From positions 300,679-364,678 of the forward strand of contig NZ_WESC01000001.1 in NCBI RefSeq assembly GCF_009184905.1: a stretch of 64,000 nt of DNA, written 5' to 3'. Below are positions 8,545-16,989 of the stretch, in pieces; the first letter of the stretch is position 1; each line of letters opens with the position of its first letter. Below the pieces are notes generated by a model, which ran no database searches, was not told the origin of the DNA, and saw nothing but the letters and a program-made list of their open reading frames with translations. The translations under genes were made by a program, and so were the position numbers. The stretch is from Parvibaculum sedimenti (GTDB taxonomy: Bacteria > Pseudomonadota > Alphaproteobacteria > Parvibaculales > Parvibaculaceae).

Positions 8545-9036
8545 TTACTGGGGGGTCTGGGCAGCGCTGGCGCTTGTCGCGGCGCCGCTCGCGGCACCTG
8601 CCAGCGCGCTCGACTGATTGAGGGTCTTGGAGAAACTTTCGCCTGAGTCGCTTGGATTCAGAACCGGCTCGCAGCGCGGCGAGCAGCTGTAGGTTGCCTG
8701 GCCCGTACCGCGAACGAGGGTAACGACACCGCCCGACTGAGCGACGACATCGAGATCATATTGCACGATCTGTTTGCCCGCTGCGTCCAGGGCAATGAAA
8801 TTGGTCTTGCCGTAGCTGCGGCCCAGGACATAGACGGTCTGGGAGTTCTCGACCAGAACATCGGCGATGGCCGGGTTGCCAACCATGACGGTTGCGATCG
8901 GAGCGGCAAGGTGAAGCACCTTCTGCTCGTTGAGTTCAACCTTGAAATTGCCAGCCTCAGCGCCGCTCGAAAGGAAGCCGAGGGCAAGGGCGGCACAACC
9001 GGCGAGCCGGAGAGTTTTGCGGGAAGTTGAAAGCAT
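8545..9036 (-). CDS. Stand-alone pilus assembly N-terminal (PilN/RhcC-like) domain protein
   Basis: 163 residues from the ATG at 9036. A Sec signal peptide (LRLAGCAALALGFLSSGAEA) is followed by a roughly 70-residue domain containing VLHLAAPIATVMVGNPAIAD and VYVLGRSYGKTNFIALD. This matches the N-terminal 'T2SS-T3SS_pil_N' domain that also opens the CpaC secretin at 12090 (compare its VSDPKVVDAV and YLIGLTVGQTNAFFF). After two Cys (CSPRCEP) there is a low-complexity Ala/Ser tail. It is probably a periplasmic accessory of the Tad secretin. It is convergent with tadG and has its own promoter, divergent from the Crp-like gene. Confidence 0.8.
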   Translation of the reverse strand: MLSTSRKTLRLAGCAALALGFLSSGAEAGNFKVELNEQKVLHLAAPIATVMVGNPAIADVLVENSQTVYVLGRSYGKTNFIALDAAGKQIVQYDLDVVAQSGGVVTLVRGTGQATYSCSPRCEPVLNPSDSGESFSKTLNQSSALAGAASGAATSASAAQTPQ

Positions 9037-9149
9037 GGGATGGCCATCTCTTTCGGGCGGCGACCAGTTCGCCGTTATGTGTATGGAGCCTAAGGCCAAG
9101 GGGTGAATGATTTGTTGACCCTTTCACCGAGCGGCGTCTTTACCGCAGA

Positions 9150-9167
9150 TTAAGGCGGCCGCCTTAA
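9150..9167. promoter_or_regulatory. Perfect 18-bp palindrome, probable operator
   Basis: TTAAGGCGGCCGCCTTAA is a perfect inverted repeat ending 25 bases before the start of the Crp-like gene. It lies in the 156-base divergent region shared with the PilN-domain gene. With AAGGCGG half-sites it looks like a dimer-binding operator, possibly for autoregulation by the neighbouring Crp-like protein. It differs from the E. coli CRP site (TGTGA-N6-TCACA). It overlaps the expected leader, so repression by road-block is possible. Confidence 0.45.
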
Positions 9168-9192
9168 TTTCATGTTGCAATTGGAGGCGCAA

Positions 9193-9933
9193 ATGTTCGG
9201 AACGGACCGCACGACCCAATCTTCCCCCGAGAAGTCGAAAAGCCTGCGCGGTATCCGCATTCTGGCCGATCTGGAGCCACGGGAGCTGGCGTTGCTTTCC
9301 GCCGAATGTGACTGGCGGTCCTATGCGCGCAACGACATTATTTTTTCGGCGGGGCAGGGCGGCACGCGCGGCGATGTGGTTTTCATCGTCTCGGGCTCGG
9401 TGCGTCTTGCGCGGCCCACGGGCGCGGCCGGCCGCATTTCCTATGTCGATGTCTTTGCCGGCGGCCAGTTCGGCGAAACCGGAATACTCGGCCTGGACGA
9501 TGGCGACCTCACCGCGATTGCCCGCGACGACACGCTGATCGCGCTGCTGCCAGAGGCGCGCTTCTCCGAATTGCTCACGCGCCAGGAATCCGTCTCGCGT
9601 GCTCTTCTGTTTCAATATGCAAAGATGCTGCGCGCTCGCGAGGCTGCCACCAGCGCCGCCTCGGAAAGTCAGCCCGGCGCAACCGGAGCTCAGCGCGTCT
9701 ATGCCGAACTTCTCGCGCTGGCGGAGCCGCGCGCGCAGGGTGATGCTCGGGGCGGCCTCATCGTGCCGCGTCTGCCGCGCCACCGCGAACTTGCGGATCG
9801 TCTGTCGACCACCGAAGAAGTCGTCGCAGGCGCAATTGCCGAGCTCGTGCGGCTCGAAATCGCCGAGCGCGATTATCCGGGACTCTGGATCAGGAACGAA
9901 GCGGCGCTGCGCCGTATCTGTGACGCTCGCTGA
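9193..9933 (+). CDS. Crp/Fnr-family transcriptional regulator
   Basis: 246 residues from the ATG at 9193, chosen because GGAGG lies six bases upstream. An upstream ATG at 9172 has no such site. The N-terminal half is a cyclic-nucleotide-binding beta-barrel (residues about 20-130) with VFIVSGSVRLAR and GQFGETGILG. The C-terminal half is a winged helix with LPRHRELADRLSTTEEVVAG as the recognition segment. There is no N-terminal Cys cluster, so it is not an FNR oxygen sensor. The effector is unknown. Its place inside the tad locus, next to a palindrome, suggests control of pilus genes or of itself. Confidence 0.87.
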   Translation: MFGTDRTTQSSPEKSKSLRGIRILADLEPRELALLSAECDWRSYARNDIIFSAGQGGTRGDVVFIVSGSVRLARPTGAAGRISYVDVFAGGQFGETGILGLDDGDLTAIARDDTLIALLPEARFSELLTRQESVSRALLFQYAKMLRAREAATSAASESQPGATGAQRVYAELLALAEPRAQGDARGGLIVPRLPRHRELADRLSTTEEVVAGAIAELVRLEIAERDYPGLWIRNEAALRRICDAR

Positions 9934-10331
9934 CGCGGGCTCCCCTTACATATTTCGTAATAATCGGCTGCGGCGCGTCTGTGTCGCTGCTGACCTGTAT
10001 CTGCGCATTGCGCTGAATGGGGATGCGCACGCCGCAGGGTAATCGCGCGGCGTTTAACCCCTAAGTAACCTTGTTTCGAATGCCACTTCTGTTTTATTTG
10101 AAAAGTTGAGGCAAGATATTCTTTGTCATGCGTATGAATACATAAATAGTTCTGTTGAATACAGAAAACAACCAAAAAAATGGCCGTATTTTAGGCAACT
10201 CGAACGTGATTGTTAGTATTCAAGTAATGAAGGATCGCTAGGCTCCTTGTCGGCCCCAGAGCGGGCTATCTCCCGGCGGGGCTGAGGAGATTGATGCTGT
10301 CGAGAAGCCACATATGTGAAGGAGACTTGTA
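9934..10331. other. A+T-rich upstream region of the pilin gene
   Basis: About 400 bases without a gene. It is visibly more A+T-rich than its surroundings from about 10070 to 10230. It contains a CtrA-like box at 10054-10069. It also holds a stem-loop at 10253-10282 (GCCCC with GGGGC enclosing CGGG with CCCG), 50 bases before the pilin start, which would lie in the mRNA leader. AAGGAGA precedes the pilin ATG. No reliable promoter hexamers could be assigned. Confidence 0.5.
10054..10069 (+). promoter_or_regulatory. CtrA-like box upstream of flp pilin gene
   Basis: Reads TTAA, seven bases, GTAAC, one mismatch from TTAA-N7-TTAAC, 260 bases upstream of the pilin ATG. In Caulobacter the pilA promoter is CtrA-activated, which gives precedent. 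The long distance implies either a long leader or a chance match. Confidence 0.35.
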
Positions 10332-10499
10332 ATGGGTCAGTTTCTGAAAGCTTTTGCGAAGAATGAATCCGGTGCGACCGCGATCGAATACGGCCTGATT
10401 GCCGCCGGTATCGCCGTTGCCATCGCCATGATCGTTACGTCGCTGGGTACCGATATCAGCGCGACGTTCACCAAGGTCGATACGGCGATCAAGGGCTAA
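10332..10499 (+). CDS. flp: Flp/PilA type IVb major pilin
   Basis: A 55-residue prepilin, easily missed because of its size. AAGGAGA lies nine bases before the ATG. The N-terminus MGQFLKAFAKNESGATAIEY carries the type IVb prepilin signature: a Gly followed by A-T-A-I-E-Y, with Glu at mature position 5 and Tyr at 6. A single hydrophobic helix (GLIAAGIAVAIAMIVTSLG) and a short tail ending VDTAIKG follow. Prepilin peptidase CpaA (10730) should cleave after the Gly at residue 14. The protein polymerises into the Flp pilus. It is monocistronic, followed directly by a strong terminator. Confidence 0.95.
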   Translation: MGQFLKAFAKNESGATAIEYGLIAAGIAVAIAMIVTSLGTDISATFTKVDTAIKG

Positions 10500-10557
10500 C
10501 TCGGAGTAACGGCGGCTAGCAGCCCTCTGCCACGTCCGCCGGTACCGAGCGTTTCTG

Positions 10558-10603
10558 AAAACCGCCAGATCCTGGCAACGGGATCTGGCGGTTTTATTTT
10601 TAA
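10558..10603 (+). terminator. Rho-independent terminator after flp
   Basis: CCGCCAGATCC pairs with GGATCTGGCGG, flanked by AAAA and TTTTATTTTT, about 60 bases after the pilin stop. The strong hairpin would isolate abundant pilin mRNA from the downstream cpa operon and protect its 3' end. Confidence 0.9.
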
Positions 10604-10615
10604 CGCTTCGTTCAC
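10600..10615 (+). promoter_or_regulatory. CtrA-like box upstream of the cpaA operon
   Basis: Reads TTAA, seven bases, TTCAC, one mismatch from TTAA-N7-TTAAC. It sits immediately after the flp terminator and 115 bases before the cpaA start, where the promoter of the cpaA-tadC operon must lie. Confidence 0.4.
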
Positions 10616-10729
10616 CAATGAAAGCCGCTGTTTACGCCAAATTTACGGCTCAGGTTCAAAATTCAAAACGAACAGAAAAGTTGATCGGTAGAGGTCTGCC
10701 GATCCGCCAACAGAAATCGGGGCGTTGCT

Positions 10730-11239
10730 GTGCTGAGCATATTGCCGATTGTCGTTTTCGCAGCCGCGATGATCTTCGCCGGAATTCGAGATCTCACGAC
10801 CATGACGATCCCGAACTGGCTGACGCTGGGTCTTGCGCTCGCTTTCTTCATTACGGCGCCGCTTGTCGGTGTGCCGCTTTCGGAAATAGCGCTGCATGCT
10901 TCCGCGGGTCTTGCGCTTCTGCTTGTCGGCATGGCGGCGTTCGCCATGGGCTGGATCGGCGGCGGCGACGCGAAGTTTGTGGCGGCGGCCTCTCTCTGGG
11001 TGGGTTGGGGACAGGCGCTGCCCTATCTCCTCGTCGCGAGCATTTTCGGCGGTGTCCTGACATTGCTGATCCTTTTTTACAGAAACATGCCGCTGCCGGG
11101 CTTTCTCTTCCGCGTGAACTGGATCGCGCGGCTGCACGATCGCAAGGAGGGCGTGCCTTATGGGCTCGCATTGGCGGCGGCGGGACTGATTATATTTCCG
11201 GATACGGATGTTTTCCGGATGGTGATCTCTCTGGGATAA
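10730..11239 (+). CDS. cpaA: Prepilin peptidase, CpaA/TadV (A24 family)
   Basis: 169 residues, five to six hydrophobic segments, initiating at GTG. It is the short Tad-type aspartic prepilin peptidase without the methylase domain. Both catalytic aspartates are visible: GIRDLTTMTIPN (D21) and GGGDAKF (D80). It cleaves the Flp prepilin and probably the TadE-like proteins at the inner membrane. It is first in the cpaABCDEF-tadBC operon. The ribosome site is weak (GGGGCG), so the exact start is slightly uncertain. Confidence 0.93.
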   Translation: MLSILPIVVFAAAMIFAGIRDLTTMTIPNWLTLGLALAFFITAPLVGVPLSEIALHASAGLALLLVGMAAFAMGWIGGGDAKFVAAASLWVGWGQALPYLLVASIFGGVLTLLILFYRNMPLPGFLFRVNWIARLHDRKEGVPYGLALAAAGLIIFPDTDVFRMVISLG

Positions 11240-11295
11240 GAGCCTGAGGGGCTTTGGTGGACAAGTTTGTCGCACCGGACGAAAGGAACTGAGAC

Positions 11296-12084
11296 GTGAA
11301 CGCGGCGCGCATGGGTGTGTTGATTCTGGCGGTGGTAGCGGCGGGGCTTGCAGCACTGTTGGCCCGTGGTCTTGTCTCGCACAAGTCCGACAAGGCCGAA
11401 CCCGTCGCGGCGGCTCCGGCTGTTGAAGTCCTGGTGGCTGCCTCGAATATTGAGCGTGGCGAGCGCGTAACCGGCGGCAGCCTGCGCTGGCAGGCATGGC
11501 CCGAAGGTCAGCTCGCGCCGGAGCTCATTACGAAGGCCGTAAAACCCAACGCCATCGACCAGTTCGCGGGTAGTGTCGCGCGCATGCAGATCTCGAACGG
11601 CGAGCCGATCATCGAAACAAAGCTCGTCAGCCTGGACAAGGGCGGCTTCATGTCGGCGCTGATCGCGCCTGGCATGCGGGCTGTCGCGGTTCCGGTTGCC
11701 GCGGAAACGAGTGCCGGCGGCTTCATCCTGCCTAACGATCACGTCGATGTGGTGTTGACGCACAAGGTCCGCGAGAGCGGCGTCGAAGGCAAGGACGTCG
11801 CGCGCGCGGAAACCATTCTGCGCAATGTTCGGGTTCTCGCCATCGATCAGCGTTTCAAGGAAGACGGCGATCAGGCCACCGTGGGTCGGACGGCGACGCT
11901 TGAGCTGAGCGGCCAGCAGGTCGAGGTGCTCGCGGCTGCTCAAATTGACGGAACCATTTCGCTCTCTCTGCGCAGCATTGCCGAAGCGGACAAAGTGGTT
12001 GCCGACGATCAGGCGGCCAAGACCGAAAGCACGATGATCCGGGTTGTGCGGTATGGCACGGAAAAAACGGTACGGGTGAGGTAA
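11296..12084 (+). CDS. cpaB: Flp pilus assembly protein CpaB/RcpC
   Basis: 262 residues. One N-terminal transmembrane helix (MGVLILAVVAAGLAALLARG) is followed by a SAF-type domain (VLVAASNIERGERVTGGSLR) and the RcpC region (GMRAVAVPVAAETSAGGFIL, NDHVDVVL). It is thought to bridge the inner membrane to the CpaC secretin in the periplasm. It is second in the operon, with GAAAGGAACTGAG before its GTG/ATG region; it ends five bases before cpaC. Confidence 0.93.
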   Translation: MNAARMGVLILAVVAAGLAALLARGLVSHKSDKAEPVAAAPAVEVLVAASNIERGERVTGGSLRWQAWPEGQLAPELITKAVKPNAIDQFAGSVARMQISNGEPIIETKLVSLDKGGFMSALIAPGMRAVAVPVAAETSAGGFILPNDHVDVVLTHKVRESGVEGKDVARAETILRNVRVLAIDQRFKEDGDQATVGRTATLELSGQQVEVLAAAQIDGTISLSLRSIAEADKVVADDQAAKTESTMIRVVRYGTEKTVRVR

Positions 12085-12089
12085 GCGTC

Positions 12090-13520
12090 ATGAGTTTGGT
12101 CACAGGCAAGATCATGAGCATTCTTCGCGCAAGCCGACTGTTGGTAACGATGCTTGCTGCTTGCGCCATCGCCGTTCCGGCCAACGCCGCGGTGAGCAAC
12201 GCCGACTATGTGAAGATTGAAACCGGCGGGTCCGGCAAGACGTCGCGCTCGGTTGTGCTCGGTCTCAACAAGGCTGCCATCGTCGAGTTGCCCGTTGCGG
12301 CACGCGACGTTCTGGTTTCCGATCCGAAAGTCGTCGATGCCGTCGTACGTTCCGCCACGCGTACCTATCTGATCGGCCTGACGGTCGGGCAGACCAACGC
12401 ATTCTTCTTCAATGACAAGGGTCAGCAGATCCTCGATCTCGAAATTCGCGTCGAACGCGATCTGACCGGACTCCGGGATGCGCTTCGCCACTATCTGCCC
12501 GATGCGAAGATCGATGTTCAGGCGATGAACGATCACATCGTTCTGTCGGGTACCGTCGCCAATTCGAGCGACGCCGACAAGGCGCGCGATCTCGCCGAGC
12601 GCTATGTCGGCAAGACTGAGCAGGTGCTGAACATGCTTGCGGTCGACAGCAAGGAACAGGTCATGCTGAAGGTGACCGTTGCGGAAATGCAGCGCAACGT
12701 CATCAAGCAGCTCGGCATCGATCTGTCGAGTGCGCTGACCTTGGGGAAGTTTGCCGCAAGTCTCGTAACCACAAATGGCTTCTCCCTTCAGGGAGAGCTT
12801 GGTGGGGCTACGCTGAAAAGTCCTCTTTCATGGAGGAGCAGAAGACTATCCATTGATCAGACGTTAAAGGCATTTGAGGAGGACGGAATTGTCCGGACGC
12901 TCGCCGAGCCGACGCTAACGGCGATTTCTGGGGAAAGCGCAAAATTCCTCGCGGGCGGTGAATTCCCGATCCCTGTCTCCAAGGACAACCAGGGCAACAT
13001 CACAGTTTCCTACAAGCCTTTCGGTGTCGGTCTTGCGTTTACGCCGGTGGTGTTGAGCGAAGGCCGGATCAGCCTGAAGATTTCGACCGAAGTCAGCGAG
13101 TTGACGACGTCGGGCGCGATCGTTTCTCAGGGCATGAGCATTCCCGGCCTCAATGTCCGGCGCGCCGAAACGACGCTTGAGCTTCCCTCCGGTGGATCTC
13201 TCGTTATGGCCGGTCTTCTCTCCGACAAGACGAAGCAGAACATCGACGGCGTTCCGGGTGCGAAGGACGTGCCGGTTCTCGGCGCGCTCTTCCGGAGCCG
13301 CGACTATCAGAAGAACGAAACGGAACTCGTTGTCGTCGTGACGCCGTACATCGTCGACCCGACGAACCGCAAGAAGATTGCGCTGCCGACGGATGGCTAT
13401 GCACCAGCAAGCGACATGGACACGATTCTCATGGGCCGTCTCAACGCAACTTACGGCACGAACGGCAGCGCGCCGACGGACAAGAAGTTGAAGGGCCCGG
13501 TTGGGTTCGTGGTGGATTGA
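12090..13520 (+). CDS. cpaC: Outer-membrane secretin CpaC/RcpA
   Basis: 476 residues. An N-terminal signal segment (LLVTMLAACAIAVPANA) precedes the PilN domain (about residues 45-115), a BON-like region, and the secretin core with VPVLGALFRS and ETELVVVVTPYIV near the end. It forms the outer-membrane pore through which the Flp pilus passes. GAGG lies eight bases before the ATG at 12090; a second ATG at 12114 would give a tighter signal peptide. Codons between about 12,720 and 12,960 (TTG, TTA, CTA, GGG) look unlike the rest of the gene, hinting at a recombined patch. The stop overlaps the cpaD start. Confidence 0.94.
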   Translation: MSLVTGKIMSILRASRLLVTMLAACAIAVPANAAVSNADYVKIETGGSGKTSRSVVLGLNKAAIVELPVAARDVLVSDPKVVDAVVRSATRTYLIGLTVGQTNAFFFNDKGQQILDLEIRVERDLTGLRDALRHYLPDAKIDVQAMNDHIVLSGTVANSSDADKARDLAERYVGKTEQVLNMLAVDSKEQVMLKVTVAEMQRNVIKQLGIDLSSALTLGKFAASLVTTNGFSLQGELGGATLKSPLSWRSRRLSIDQTLKAFEEDGIVRTLAEPTLTAISGESAKFLAGGEFPIPVSKDNQGNITVSYKPFGVGLAFTPVVLSEGRISLKISTEVSELTTSGAIVSQGMSIPGLNVRRAETTLELPSGGSLVMAGLLSDKTKQNIDGVPGAKDVPVLGALFRSRDYQKNETELVVVVTPYIVDPTNRKKIALPTDGYAPASDMDTILMGRLNATYGTNGSAPTDKKLKGPVGFVVD

Positions 13521-14242
13521 TGGGAGCCGTGGACCAAATGAGTCATGTGTTGTCCTTCCGTATCGCGCGGCATCTTCTGCCCGTTGCTATCGCCCTCTCG
13601 GTCACGGGTTGCGGCGGTGGCTTCAACGGAGCCGAAATGGCCTATCAGGAGCCTGAATATCGTCACCCAATTTCGGTGGATCGCGATGTCCCGACGCTCA
13701 GCGTTCCCGCGCCGCGTTCGAAGTCGGCCCTGACCGATCAGGAGCGCCGCGACGTTGCGAGCTTTGCCGTCGCCTACAAGGAGCGCGGACATGGCGCGCT
13801 CACCGTATCGACGCCGTCGGGCTCCGCCAACACGACGACGGCAATGAACGTACTCGTCGATATTCGCGATACGCTGTCGGACAAGGGTGTCTCGACGGAC
13901 GCCGTAAACTACACCTCTTATGCAGCTTCGGCTTCCAGCGCCGATGCGCCGATTATTCTTTCCTACAATCGCTATGTCGCCAAACCGAGCGCCTGCGGAG
14001 ACTGGTCGAGCGACTATGCGGACGATCCGACGAACGGGTCTCCGCCCAATTTCGGTTGCGCCAGTCAGAACAATCTTGCGGTGCTTGTTGCCGATCCAGG
14101 CGATCTGGTGACGCCGCGCGACAGCACGCCGAGGGACGCGCAGCGTTCGACCGAAGTTCTCGGCAAGTATCGCCAGGGTGAAATTACAGCGACGAAGCGT
14201 GACGGGCAGGATTCCGCAGCGGTGAGTGAGGTCAGCAAATGA
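13520..14242 (+). CDS. cpaD: Flp pilus biogenesis lipoprotein CpaD
   Basis: 240 residues from the ATG that overlaps the cpaC stop (TGATG). A further ATG at 13538 has GGGAG upstream and is possible. A lipobox (LSVTGCGGG) marks it as an exported lipoprotein. The body matches CpaD: VASFAVAYKERGHGALTVST, then PSACGDWS and FGCASQNNLAVLVADPGDLV, where the Cys residues are typical. It probably acts as the pilotin of CpaC at the outer membrane. It overlaps cpaE by four bases (ATGA). Confidence 0.92.
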   Translation: MGAVDQMSHVLSFRIARHLLPVAIALSVTGCGGGFNGAEMAYQEPEYRHPISVDRDVPTLSVPAPRSKSALTDQERRDVASFAVAYKERGHGALTVSTPSGSANTTTAMNVLVDIRDTLSDKGVSTDAVNYTSYAASASSADAPIILSYNRYVAKPSACGDWSSDYADDPTNGSPPNFGCASQNNLAVLVADPGDLVTPRDSTPRDAQRSTEVLGKYRQGEITATKRDGQDSAAVSEVSK

Positions 14243-15516
14243 GCATAGCGCGTAAGCAAGCGATGGAAGCACCGCCGATGCCGGAAGAGGAAGCTCCCTC
14301 TCCGGTCATGAAGCCCGTGCCGCGGATCACGATCCATGCTTTTTGCGAGCTGCCCGAGACCGGCAGCGCCATCCAGCGCGCGGGCGAAGACCGGCGTCTT
14401 GCGAAGGCTCATTTGACCGTTCACATGGGCGGCATCAAGGCGGCCGTGGAACAGTATCAGCAGAACGGCACGCCGAATCTCATTCTCGTCGAGACGAAGC
14501 GCGGCGAAGCTGACCTTTTCAGCGATCTGGCGGCCCTTGCCGAGGTTTGCGATGCCGGCACGAAGGTCGTCGTCGTTGGTCATCTGAATGACGTTTCCGT
14601 CTATCGCGAGATGATCCGCCAGGGCGTGAACGAGTATCTCGTGAGCCCGCTGCAGCCGATGCAGATCATCGAGGCGGTCTCTCGCCTTTATGCAGACCCG
14701 GATGCCCCGCCGATCGGACGGTCCATCGCCTTCATGGGCGCGAAGGGCGGTACGGGCTCCAGCACCATCGCGCATAATGTCGGCTGGTGCATCTCGACGC
14801 GCATGCAGGAAGACGTGATCATCACCGATCTCGATCTTCCCTTCGGCACCGCGGGTCTCGATTTCAATCAGGATCCCGCGCAAGGCATCGCCGATGCGCT
14901 GACGACGCCGGAGCGCCTTGACGACGTGCTGCTCGACCGGCTGCTGGTAAAGTGCTCGGACCACCTGAGCCTCTTCGCCGCGCCCGCCGTTCTCGACCGC
15001 GATTTCGACATGGATAGCGAGGCTTATGAGTCCGTCCTCGAGATCGTGCGCGAGACCGTGCCTTGCGTCATCGTTGACCTGCCGCATGTCTGGTCGTCCT
15101 GGACGAAGAAGCTGCTTCTTGCCGCCGACGACATCGTCATCACGGCGACGCCGGACCTCGCGAGTCTGCGCAATACGAAGAACATCATCGACCTTGCCAG
15201 ACAGATGCGCGCCAATGATTTCACGCCCCATGTGGTCATCAATCAGGTCGGCGTTCCGAAGCGGCCCGAAATTCCGGTGAAGGACTTCGCGCAGGCGATC
15301 GGTGTCGAGCCGACGCTGGTGCTGCCGTTCAACCCTGCGTTGTTCGGCACGGCGGCGAATAACGGGCAGATGGTCGAAGAGCTCGATCCGAAGGGCAAGG
15401 CGACGGAAGGCTTCCGCTTTCTCGCCAAGCAGCTGTGCGGTCGTCAGGCCCAGCCCGTCAAGCCAGCCGGGTCATCAATCTTCCCATTCCTGAAGCGGCT
15501 GACCCGCAAGGGCTGA
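14239..15516 (+). CDS. cpaE: Pilus assembly ATPase CpaE (receiver-like + MinD/ParA-like)
   Basis: 425 residues. The N-terminal part (about 30-150) is a response-regulator-like domain without an obvious phosphorylatable Asp set. The C-terminal part is a MinD/ParA-type ATPase with a deviant Walker A, GAKGGTGSST, near residues 166-175, and DLPHVWSSWTK later. In Caulobacter CpaE places the pilus secretion machine at the cell pole. The gene starts within the cpaD stop and ends 16 bases before cpaF. Confidence 0.93.
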   Translation: MSIARKQAMEAPPMPEEEAPSPVMKPVPRITIHAFCELPETGSAIQRAGEDRRLAKAHLTVHMGGIKAAVEQYQQNGTPNLILVETKRGEADLFSDLAALAEVCDAGTKVVVVGHLNDVSVYREMIRQGVNEYLVSPLQPMQIIEAVSRLYADPDAPPIGRSIAFMGAKGGTGSSTIAHNVGWCISTRMQEDVIITDLDLPFGTAGLDFNQDPAQGIADALTTPERLDDVLLDRLLVKCSDHLSLFAAPAVLDRDFDMDSEAYESVLEIVRETVPCVIVDLPHVWSSWTKKLLLAADDIVITATPDLASLRNTKNIIDLARQMRANDFTPHVVINQVGVPKRPEIPVKDFAQAIGVEPTLVLPFNPALFGTAANNGQMVEELDPKGKATEGFRFLAKQLCGRQAQPVKPAGSSIFPFLKRLTRKG

Positions 15517-15532
15517 TCCGGAGGAGTAACGC

Positions 15533-16978
15533 GTGTTTGGACGGCGCAATGATACCCAGTCGGCTCCCCGGAAGCCTGTCGCTCCCGCGCCGACAAGCGC
15601 GGCTTCAGCAGCCGAGGCACCTTCCGCCGCAGCTGCGAAGCCTGTCGCCGCGCGCAATGCGCCGCCGCCTGCGCCGCCCCGCGCAAAGCCTGCGGATACG
15701 CGGTCCGAGAACTACTATCAGATCAAGACGACAATCTTTAATGCGCTGATCGATACGATCGATCTCACCCAGCTCGCGCAGCTCGACTCGGAGAGCGCAC
15801 GCGAGGAAATCCGTGACATCGTCAACGAGATCCTATCGATCAAGAATGTCGTCATGTCGATTTCCGAGCAGGAAGCCCTGCTTCAGGATATCTGCAACGA
15901 CGTTCTTGGTTATGGTCCGCTGGAGCCGCTGCTTGCGCGTGACGACATTGCCGACATCATGGTCAATGGTGCCGACCGGACCTTCATCGAAGTCGGCGGC
16001 AAGGTCGAGCTGACCAGCGTCCGCTTCCGCGACAACAGTCAGCTGATGAACATCTGTCAGCGCATTGTGAGCCAGGTCGGCCGTCGCGTTGACGAAGCAA
16101 GCCCCATCTGCGACGCGCGCTTGCCCGACGGCAGCCGCGTCAACGTCATCGTGCCGCCCCTGTCGATCGATGGCCCGGCGCTCACCATTCGTAAGTTCCG
16201 CCGCGACAAGCTCACGCTGCAGAATCTTGTCGAATACAAGTCGATTTCGCCCGAAGGCGCGGAAGTGCTCGGCATTATCGGCAAGGTTCGCTGCAACGTT
16301 CTGATCTCCGGCGGTACGGGCTCTGGCAAGACGACGCTTCTCAACTGCCTCACCGCCTATATCGATACCGACGAGCGTGTGATCACCTGTGAGGACGCTG
16401 CCGAACTGCAGCTTCAGCAGCCTCACGTGGTGCGTCTGGAAACAAGGCCGCCGAACCTCGAAGGTCAGGGCCAGATCACCATGACGGAACTCGTGCGCAA
16501 CTGCCTGCGTATGCGTCCCGAACGCATCATCGTGGGCGAGGTCCGCGGACCCGAAGCATTCGACCTTCTTCAGGCCATGAATACCGGTCACGACGGTTCG
16601 ATGGGAACGTTGCACGCCAACAGCCCGCGTGAAGCTCTGTCGCGTCTCGAAAGCATGATCACGATGGGCGGTTATAACCTGCCCTCGAAGACCATCCGTG
16701 AGATGATCACAGGGTCGATCGACGTGATCATTCAGGCCGCGCGTCTGCGCGACGGTTCACGCCGCATCACCCATATCACTGAGGTGTTGGGCACCGAAGG
16801 CGACGTCATCATCACGCAGGACCTCTTCATCTACGACATCGAAGGCGAAGATGAGACGGGCAAGCTCAAGGGCAGGCACAAGTCGACGGGTATCGCCCGG
16901 CCAGCCTTCTGGGATCGCGCGCGCTACTACAATCAGCATCATGCGCTGGCCGCCGCGCTCGACCGCGCGCAAGCCTGA
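15533..16978 (+). CDS. cpaF: Flp pilus assembly motor ATPase CpaF/TadA
   Basis: 481 residues, starting at GTG with GGAGGAG upstream. The first 60 residues are a low-complexity Ala/Pro linker. The secretion-ATPase core shows the Walker A GGTGSGKTT near 260-268, RMRPERIIVGEVRGPEAFD (Walker B region) and GSMGTLHANSPREALSRLE (His box). It is a cytoplasmic hexamer that powers pilin polymerisation through TadB/TadC. Confidence 0.95.
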   Translation: MFGRRNDTQSAPRKPVAPAPTSAASAAEAPSAAAAKPVAARNAPPPAPPRAKPADTRSENYYQIKTTIFNALIDTIDLTQLAQLDSESAREEIRDIVNEILSIKNVVMSISEQEALLQDICNDVLGYGPLEPLLARDDIADIMVNGADRTFIEVGGKVELTSVRFRDNSQLMNICQRIVSQVGRRVDEASPICDARLPDGSRVNVIVPPLSIDGPALTIRKFRRDKLTLQNLVEYKSISPEGAEVLGIIGKVRCNVLISGGTGSGKTTLLNCLTAYIDTDERVITCEDAAELQLQQPHVVRLETRPPNLEGQGQITMTELVRNCLRMRPERIIVGEVRGPEAFDLLQAMNTGHDGSMGTLHANSPREALSRLESMITMGGYNLPSKTIREMITGSIDVIIQAARLRDGSRRITHITEVLGTEGDVIITQDLFIYDIEGEDETGKLKGRHKSTGIARPAFWDRARYYNQHHALAAALDRAQA

Positions 16979-16989
16979 GGAGGGGGACC

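Noticed and set aside
9172-9192. Upstream start for the Crp-like gene
   Set aside because: The ATG at 9193 has a properly spaced GGAGG; the one at 9172 overlaps the end of the operator region and has none.
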